A DNA stretch of 10,838 nt from Syntrophobacterales bacterium (GTDB lineage: Bacteria; Desulfobacterota; Syntrophorhabdia; Syntrophorhabdales; WCHB1-27), in the NCBI GenBank assembly GCA_017881765.1, contig JADGQN010000119.1, positions 1 to 10,838 on the forward strand. The letters are read 5' to 3'. Positions within the stretch are counted from its first letter, which is position 1. Every line of letters begins with the position of its first letter. The notes under the pieces were generated by a model. That model saw only the letters and a list, made by a program, of their open reading frames with translations, was not told the origin of the DNA and made no database searches. This document shows, one piece after another, positions 6,081-10,838 of this stretch. Made by a program: the position numbers and the translations under genes.

Positions 6081-8452
6081 AGCCATTCGTACACCGTAAT
6101 GCGAGATCGATCGGGGAAGCAGTAAGACTCCTCGCAAAGTATAACGGAAGAGCCAAGGTGAACGCAGGAGGAACTGACCTTCTCGGCGTTATGAGAGACA
6201 GGATCACTGTCGACTATCCTGAGGCAGTCATAAACCTGAAGAGGATCGAAGGCCTTGATCAGATCAAACCGGATAGCAAAGGGATCAGGATAGGCGCGCT
6301 CGCAAAGCTTGCCGACGTCGCGAACTCGCCCGACGTAAAAGAAGAGTACAGACTCCTTGCGGAATCAGCCTATTCCGTGGCGAGCCCTCACGTGAGGAAC
6401 ATGGCCACCGTGGGCGGCAACCTCGCCCAGGATGTACGGTGCTGGTATTACAGGTATCCGCGACGCATAGGTGGGCCCATCATTTGCCTCCGTAAGGGTG
6501 GCAAGGTCTGCAGCGCTTTGCCGGGCGACAACAGGTATCACTCCGTCTTCGGCGCTGCGCCGCTACGGACGTATCCCTGTTCGAGCTATTGTCCTGCTGA
6601 GACAGACATCCCCGCCTACTTGAGCAAGGTACGGAAGGGCGATCTGGCCGATGCTGCCCGTATCCTCATCGAATACAACCCGCTCGCGGCGATCACGGGG
6701 CGGGTTTGCCCCGTCTTCTGCGAACCCGAGTGTAATCGCGGCGGATTCGATGAACCTGTGGCAATCCAATGCATTGAGCGCGGGGTGGGTGACTACGTGC
6801 TCGAACACATGGCAACATACTTCGCGCCGCCCGAGCAGCAGACAGGCAAGAAAGTCGCGATCGTCGGGTCGGGACCGGCCGGTCTTGCTGCTGCATACTA
6901 CCTGAGGAAATCGGGTCACGAGATAACTGTCTACGAGAGATTTACTAAACCCGGAGGCATGCTCCGTTACAGCATCCCTTCTTTCCGCCTGCCGAAGAAC
7001 GTGCTCGAGAAACAGATTGATGCCCTCGAGCGTATGGGCGTCACGTTTAAATGTGATGTCGAAGTAGGCAAGGCAATCGCTCTTTCCAATCTTCAGGAGC
7101 GTCACGACGCGGTTTTGCTTACCCAAGGAACGTGGAAAAGCCTGAAGCTTAATGTGCCGGGGGAGGAGTCGGAAGGTGTTCATTATGCCCTTGATTACCT
7201 TGCGAAAGTCAGCCGCAAAGAAAAGGTGAGCCTTGGCCGGAATGTTGTAGTTATCGGTGGCGGGAGCGTTGCCATTGACGTTGCGAGAACAGCCCGTAGG
7301 CTCGGAGCTGCCGAGGTACGTGTTATCTGTCTGGAATGCCGCGACCCCAACTCCAAAGACAAGATGCTCGCCCAGGAACGCGAGATCGTTGAGGCAGAGG
7401 AAGAGGGTATCATCATCCTTCCCTCCCTTGGAGTGCAGGCGATCCTTGCGAAAGATGGCCGGGCAATCGGCATCGAGACCGTGACGTGCCTCTCCGTGCG
7501 TGAGCCGGACGGCTCCTTCAACCCTCTATACGATACCACTTGTACGGCCCTTACCCTCGATGCGGACAGCATCATCATTGCCATCGGCCAGTCGGCCGAG
7601 GCTTCAGTCGCGCCGCAGACAGCCCCTGGGCGGCTGTTTACCGCCGGCGACATGGTGTCAGGACCATCGACCGTTGTCCAGGCAGTGGCAGGCGCGCGAA
7701 AGGCGGTGGGGGAAATCGAGTCGGCCCTCAGATGGACCGACTCAGTGGAGTCGCTGCCTGCGGGACAGGCCGAAACCCGCCGCAGGAGCGATGAAACAGA
7801 CATGTATTTTACCGACTCCTCGTTCGACGAGACGCGCCGGGTGCAGGGCAGTTCACGGCCTGCCGGCGAGAGGATGGGCGGAATCAATATCGAAGACACG
7901 TCGGGCTTGACTGCGGAAGAGATTGAGAGGGAGGCGCACCGCTGTTTCAATTGCGGCTGCCTCGCGGTGGGGCCATCCGATGTGGCCGTCGCCTTGGTTG
8001 CCCTGAACGCGAGCATTGTCACCACGAAAAGGAGAATAACGGCAGATCGTTTTTTCAGAGCGAGCGCAACATCTTCTACTATTCTGGAGCCGGACGAATT
8101 GATACGAGAGATCCGGGTCCCGAAGCCGCCTGCCGGGGCGCGGCAGAGGTACGATAAATTTACCTTGCGGAAACCGATCGACTTTGCTCTCGTGAGTGTC
8201 GCATCCGTGCTCACTGTGAAAGACGGTATGTGCAAGGACGTCCGCATCGTACTCGGCGCGGTTGGGCCCTCGCCCATACGTGCATTCGCCGCGGAAGAGA
8301 TGCTCAAAGGCAAGCCCATCAGCGAGGCTGTCGCTGCCGAGGCTGCTGCAGCGGCCGTTGCAGGCGTCATGCCGCTCGGTATGAATGCGTATAAAATACA
8401 GATAGCCAAAGCCCTGGTGAAGCGGGCAATCCTGGGTCAGCCTGTTTCATGA
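6077..8452 (+). CDS. Medium (FAD) subunit of molybdenum hydroxylase with nested GltD-like oxidoreductase, copy 2
   Basis: 791 residues, with the same architecture as the gene at 831-3185. The host N-terminal half has NAGGTDL (29-35) and TVGGNLAQD (111-119). Host cysteines are C122, C137, C145 and, after the insert, C628. The insert carries C168/C172, C211/C215/C219, VGSGPAG (263-269), IGGGSVAID (393-401) and GPSTVVQA (529-536), then EAHRCFNCGC (619-628) and the flavoprotein C-terminal domain. It aligns without gaps to copy 1 up to about residue 360 at roughly 60% identity, then diverges sharply. The basic YRRT after the NAD(P) fold is replaced by CLECRD, suggesting a different nucleotide preference. 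The stretch before TAGDMVSGP is about 20 residues shorter than in usual GltD proteins. GGAGGTG at 6066-6072 supports the start. The stop overlaps the transporter start as ATGA. Confidence 0.92.
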   Translation: MKPFVHRNARSIGEAVRLLAKYNGRAKVNAGGTDLLGVMRDRITVDYPEAVINLKRIEGLDQIKPDSKGIRIGALAKLADVANSPDVKEEYRLLAESAYSVASPHVRNMATVGGNLAQDVRCWYYRYPRRIGGPIICLRKGGKVCSALPGDNRYHSVFGAAPLRTYPCSSYCPAETDIPAYLSKVRKGDLADAARILIEYNPLAAITGRVCPVFCEPECNRGGFDEPVAIQCIERGVGDYVLEHMATYFAPPEQQTGKKVAIVGSGPAGLAAAYYLRKSGHEITVYERFTKPGGMLRYSIPSFRLPKNVLEKQIDALERMGVTFKCDVEVGKAIALSNLQERHDAVLLTQGTWKSLKLNVPGEESEGVHYALDYLAKVSRKEKVSLGRNVVVIGGGSVAIDVARTARRLGAAEVRVICLECRDPNSKDKMLAQEREIVEAEEEGIIILPSLGVQAILAKDGRAIGIETVTCLSVREPDGSFNPLYDTTCTALTLDADSIIIAIGQSAEASVAPQTAPGRLFTAGDMVSGPSTVVQAVAGARKAVGEIESALRWTDSVESLPAGQAETRRRSDETDMYFTDSSFDETRRVQGSSRPAGERMGGINIEDTSGLTAEEIEREAHRCFNCGCLAVGPSDVAVALVALNASIVTTKRRITADRFFRASATSSTILEPDELIREIRVPKPPAGARQRYDKFTLRKPIDFALVSVASVLTVKDGMCKDVRIVLGAVGPSPIRAFAAEEMLKGKPISEAVAAEAAAAAVAGVMPLGMNAYKIQIAKALVKRAILGQPVS
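6554..7957 (+). other. Inserted GltD/NfnB-like module inside medium subunit copy 2
   Basis: Approximate extent (residues ~160-627) of the nested oxidoreductase module, bounded by GDNRYHSVFG on the left and LAVGPSDVAVALVAL on the right. Both flanks are host sequence. The iron-sulfur and FAD parts are well conserved with copy 1, while the NAD(P) part and the linker to the CFNCGC motif are much more divergent. The linker (~552-600) is rich in charged and polar residues and looks flexible. Confidence 0.85.
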
Positions 8453-10002
8453 ACAAAAGAGAGATCACAGGCATCATGATCAGCATCATGATCAGCCTTT
8501 TGCTGGCCGCGCTCGATAGCACCATTGTGGGCACGGCCATGCCCAAGATCATCGGCGAGTTGCACGGGATGGAGCGGTACAGCTGGCCGTTCACGGCTTA
8601 TATGCTCTTTTCCACGCTCGCCATCGTTGTCTTCGGCAGGCTATCGGACCTTTACGGCCGAAAACCCGTCTTCCTCTTCGGGATCCTTTTTTTCCTTTTC
8701 AGCTCTGCGCTGTGCGGTCTATCCCGATCGATGCTGCAGTTGATCATATTTCGAGGCCTGCAGGGGATCGGTGGCGGAGTCCTCGTTTCCAGCTCCTTCA
8801 TCATCGTCGGACAACTGTTTCCGCCGAGAGAGCGGGGAAAGTACATGGGCTTGCTCGTGTCAATGTTCGGTCTGGCGAGTGTCCTGGGACCCGCTGTGGG
8901 CGGTCTGATCACCGACCACCTGAGCTGGAGATGGGTCTTCTATGTGAACCTGCCCCTGGGCGCCGTCGCCTGCGCCCTGGTCGTCATTCTCATGCCCCGT
9001 CTGCCCCCGCTTACCGACCACAAACAGATTGATTACCAGGGAACTGCCTTGCTCCTACTGGCTCTGCTTCCGCTCTTTCTGGCTCTGACCTGGGCAGACA
9101 CGGAGTATCCGTGGCTTTCCGTGCAGATCATCGGGCTGCTCCTTCTCTCGGCCCTTATGTTTCTACTCTTCTTCGGCGCGGAGCGCAAGGCTGTACAGCC
9201 GATCCTGCCGCTCAGCCTCTTCGATAACTCGATCTTCGCCGTTTCTGCCGTTGGCATGTTTCTATCGAGCGCTGTGATGTTCTGCGGAATTATTTATATC
9301 CCGCTCTTTGTTCAAGGCGTACTCGGGGCCAGTGCCACGAACTCCGGAATGGTCACCACGCCGATGATGCTCGGCCTTACCTTCTCCGCGATCCTCACCG
9401 GGCGCATCATCTCCAGAACCGGCCGCTATAAGGCATTAGCCCTCATCAGTTTTTGTGTAGCAGGCGTGAGCCTCCTGCTTCTATCCCGTATGGATGCGAC
9501 AACCAGTGCATCTGCCGTCCTCCTCTACTCAGCTCTCTTCGGCATCGGCTCCGGGATCGTCATGCCCAGCTTCAACATTGCGGTTCAAAACGCCTTCCCG
9601 CTTCGTGAGCTGGCCCTGGTCAGCTCTTCGATGCAGTTCTTCAGAAACATGGGAGCCACCATCGGGACGTCCGTCTTTGGTTACGTGATGAATGCAGCGA
9701 TGAAGAGCGGGATGACCAATATCGACCTGAGCAAAGTCTCTCCTCAGATTGCCAGCGTTGTCACCAATCCGCGCACCCTCTCCAATCGGGCAGGCATCGG
9801 CCAGATCAGGGCGCAGCTTCCCGCTGGTCTGCTTCACCAATTCGACGGGTTACTCAATCAGGTGAGGGGCGTGATGGCGCATTCCATTCATGAGATCTTC
9901 GCCATCGGGCTGATTGTTATGATGATCTCTCTGCTCATTACCCTGCGGCTCAAGGAACTGCCTTTGCGCAGGGAAGAAGTTTCTTTCACGGAAAAAGAGT
10001 GA
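8449..10002 (+). CDS. MFS transporter, DHA2 (14-TM, EmrB/QacA-like) family
   Basis: 517 residues, very hydrophobic, with many predicted membrane helices. Family motifs are LDSTIVGTAMPKIIGEL in helix 1 (22-38), GRLSDLYGRK (63-72, motif A), FRGLQGIGGG (101-110, motif B) and LGPAVGGLI (146-154, motif C). A long hydrophilic stretch (~430-475) before the last helix is typical of 14-helix DHA2 proteins. It should be a proton-coupled inner-membrane carrier. Most characterised members are drug exporters, but its place as last gene of the operon, overlapping the medium-subunit stop by ATGA, suggests it moves the enzyme's substrate, product or a toxic intermediate (inference). No clear Shine-Dalgarno is seen, so it probably depends on coupled translation. 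Residues 9-16 (IMISIMIS) come from a perfect 12-base tandem repeat. Confidence 0.93.
   Translation: MNKREITGIMISIMISLLLAALDSTIVGTAMPKIIGELHGMERYSWPFTAYMLFSTLAIVVFGRLSDLYGRKPVFLFGILFFLFSSALCGLSRSMLQLIIFRGLQGIGGGVLVSSSFIIVGQLFPPRERGKYMGLLVSMFGLASVLGPAVGGLITDHLSWRWVFYVNLPLGAVACALVVILMPRLPPLTDHKQIDYQGTALLLLALLPLFLALTWADTEYPWLSVQIIGLLLLSALMFLLFFGAERKAVQPILPLSLFDNSIFAVSAVGMFLSSAVMFCGIIYIPLFVQGVLGASATNSGMVTTPMMLGLTFSAILTGRIISRTGRYKALALISFCVAGVSLLLLSRMDATTSASAVLLYSALFGIGSGIVMPSFNIAVQNAFPLRELALVSSSMQFFRNMGATIGTSVFGYVMNAAMKSGMTNIDLSKVSPQIASVVTNPRTLSNRAGIGQIRAQLPAGLLHQFDGLLNQVRGVMAHSIHEIFAIGLIVMMISLLITLRLKELPLRREEVSFTEKE
8471..8494 (+). repeat. Perfect 2 x 12-bp tandem repeat within transporter start
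   Basis: GCATCATGATCA occurs twice in direct succession and encodes IMIS twice at the beginning of the first membrane helix. The relic at 3182-3217 shows only one such unit (GTCATTATCAGC) before its homology ends, so the duplication may be specific to this gene or the break may have happened at the repeat. Confidence 0.9.
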
Positions 10003-10076
10003 ATCCGGCGTATCTTCAAGCAGGATTAGCGAAGGCCCAGGTGATTGCTGCGAAAACTGATCCTGGAAAAGGCAAA

Positions 10077-10102
10077 GGGCAGAGCCATTTCTGACCCTGC
10101 CC
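10077..10102 (-). terminator. Possible terminator hairpin of the PEP-CTERM gene
   Basis: GGGCAG (10077-10082) pairs with CTGCCC (10097-10102), a six-base-pair GC stem with a 14-base loop, in the convergent intergenic region 10003-10127. Read on the - strand, the hairpin follows the PEP-CTERM stop and is followed by a T-rich but interrupted tract (TTTGCCTTTT). On the + strand no T-run follows, so it is a poorer terminator for the transporter operon. The loop is long and the tract imperfect, hence the modest confidence. Confidence 0.35.
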
Positions 10103-10127
10103 ATTCTAGTTGCGACGAAAGATCAAT

Positions 10128-10733
10128 CTAGGCTTTAGCTTTAACAACCCTCCGCATTCCCGCGAGGGCCATTAGACCGAACCCAAGCAGAAGCAGGACG
10201 CCCGGCTCCGGGACGTGGCTATTTTCGTAGACAACGGCTGTCGACACACCAGGCTCAAAATATACGATAGCACCGACGTTATTCAAGAAAGCTGGGTCCG
10301 CGAATCCATCGTGTGTGGTGGGTAGGGGCACCAGTACATACTCAAGCACAAGAAGGCCAGGCGTGCCGGTCTGGGGGTGCAGGCCGGGAATATTCTGGAG
10401 TTGACCACCAGTCGGGCTTGGAAAATTAAGAACATAAGTATGTTGGCCGCTGCCGCTGGGCCAGTCGTAAGCTGGGTCCACCCATCCAGGCGAAGTGGAA
10501 TTCTGTGGAGTATATTCAACATGGGCCGCGAAGAGTTGCTCTACTGCATTTGGGGTAATAGTTTGGTCACCTAAATCTAGACAGTACGGAATGAAAAGGC
10601 TGAAATCCCTATAGGAGCCATGTGGGTTCATATCGCTTACGAAGACAAAGTTGTCAGCCATAACTATCCCGGGGGCGAGTAGAACTGCCATTACGCCGCA
10701 AAACGCCAAAAGCAACATAAACGATTTTTTCAT
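10128..10733 (-). CDS. Secreted PEP-CTERM domain protein, function unknown
   Basis: 201 residues. The N-terminus has a classic Sec signal peptide: MKKS, a hydrophobic stretch at 5-24 and a likely cleavage near VMA-DN (26/27). The C-terminus carries the PEP-CTERM sorting signal: VPEP (174-177), a hydrophobic helix (178-193) and a basic tail beginning RR (194-195). Such proteins are exported, processed by an exosortase and thought to be released to the surface or exopolysaccharide layer; the exosortase gene must lie elsewhere. The middle (27-173) is rich in Pro, Gly, Tyr and Asn and has two cysteines in the whole protein, both outside it or at its start (12 and 51). I do not recognise a domain there. 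GGGAG (10743-10747) lies nine bases before the start. The gene converges on the operon and has no evident functional link to it. Confidence 0.85.
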   Translation of the reverse strand: MKKSFMLLLAFCGVMAVLLAPGIVMADNFVFVSDMNPHGSYRDFSLFIPYCLDLGDQTITPNAVEQLFAAHVEYTPQNSTSPGWVDPAYDWPSGSGQHTYVLNFPSPTGGQLQNIPGLHPQTGTPGLLVLEYVLVPLPTTHDGFADPAFLNNVGAIVYFEPGVSTAVVYENSHVPEPGVLLLLGFGLMALAGMRRVVKAKA

Positions 10734-10742
10734 TTCATGTAT

Positions 10743-10747
10743 CTCCC
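10743..10747 (-). promoter_or_regulatory. Ribosome-binding site of the PEP-CTERM gene
   Basis: GGGAG on the - strand, nine bases upstream of the ATG at 10733. An ATG five bases earlier is out of frame with the gene and meets a stop almost at once (ATG AAA TGA), so it is not the start. The rest of the upstream region to 10838 is AT-rich and contains a GTGACC pair 17 bases apart but no convincing promoter. Confidence 0.55.
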
Positions 10748-10838
10748 GCCTATTTTCTCTGCTCAGAAAACCCTTTTACTCTGTTTCTTATCTTAACGCC
10801 TCGTGGTCACGAAAAACAATCGGTCACAGGTTTATTTC

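Larger units (their letters stand above)
5253..8484 (+). repeat. Tandem operon duplication, right copy (part alignable to the left copy)
   Basis: The right copy of the direct repeat. The 15-base length difference from 1-3217 is accounted for by small in-frame changes: the large-subunit tail is 6 bases shorter and the medium subunit 21 bases longer. The right copy continues into an intact transporter, whereas the left one breaks off at 3217. Confidence 0.85.

Noticed and set aside
10037..10066. CCAGG/CCTGG hairpin after the transporter gene as an operon terminator
   Set aside because: Only five pairs with a 20-base loop and no T-run on the + strand.
10698..10733. Lipobox in the PEP-CTERM protein signal peptide (LLAFC)
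   Set aside because: The residue before Cys12 is Phe, which does not fit a signal peptidase II site, and the hydrophobic core continues past the Cys.
10770..10820. Sigma-70 promoter for the PEP-CTERM gene (TTGTTT, 18-base spacer, TAAGAT on the - strand)
   Set aside because: The -35 hexamer matches only 3/6 and the -10 only 4/6; this is expected by chance in AT-rich sequence. No sigma-54 GG-N10-GC site was found either.
1..10838. CRISPR arrays, tRNA or rRNA genes, insertion sequences, attachment sites
   Set aside because: No regularly spaced repeats, RNA gene signatures, transposase-like frames or terminal inverted repeats were seen; the only large repeat is the diverged operon duplication.

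Overview
The window lies in a bacterial genome of moderately high GC with tightly packed genes. It looks like an anaerobic, Gram-negative, deltaproteobacterium-like organism such as an aromatic degrader or syntroph. That placement is inference: it rests on molybdenum-hydroxylase subunits with a 4-hydroxybenzoyl-CoA-reductase-type cysteine pattern, iron-sulfur/flavin modules of strict anaerobes, and a PEP-CTERM (exosortase-target) protein. No 16S or other marker gene is present.

Layout. Positions 1-8452 hold two tandem, diverged copies of a molybdenum-hydroxylase (xanthine dehydrogenase superfamily) operon on the + strand. Copy 1 enters from the left edge with the C-terminal third of a large (Mo-cofactor) subunit (1-834), then a 784-residue medium subunit (831-3185). 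Copy 2 is complete: small 2x[2Fe-2S] subunit (3237-3773), large subunit (3777-6080) and 791-residue medium subunit (6077-8452). A 14-TM-type MFS transporter (8449-10002) overlaps the last medium-subunit gene and closes the operon. After a short convergent intergenic region, a secreted PEP-CTERM protein lies on the - strand (10128-10733). Its upstream region (10734-10838) reaches the window edge.

The most unusual feature is the medium subunit. In both copies an entire GltD/NfnB-type module (two [4Fe-4S] motifs, an FAD Rossmann fold and an NAD(P)H Rossmann fold; about 460 residues) is inserted inside the FAD-binding medium subunit. The host remains recognisable on both sides and totals about 322 residues without the insert, close to a normal medium subunit. 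The insertion falls within the loop that carries an extra [4Fe-4S] cluster in 4-hydroxybenzoyl-CoA reductase. Three host cysteines lie before it and the presumed fourth just after it. The CxxC half of the GltD cluster motif is at the C-terminal end of the insert, so the module looks permuted.

How the genes may work together (inference): the large subunit binds Mo-pterin and substrate, the small subunit relays electrons through two [2Fe-2S] clusters, and the medium subunit passes them through FAD and [4Fe-4S] to a built-in NAD(P)H site, or the reverse. This would be a self-contained NAD(P)-linked hydroxylase or reductive dehydroxylase, conceivably with electron bifurcation. The MFS protein may move the substrate or product. 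A 36-bp relic of the MFS gene start after the first medium-subunit gene shows that the ancestral unit was probably small-large-medium-MFS and that copy 1 lost its transporter.
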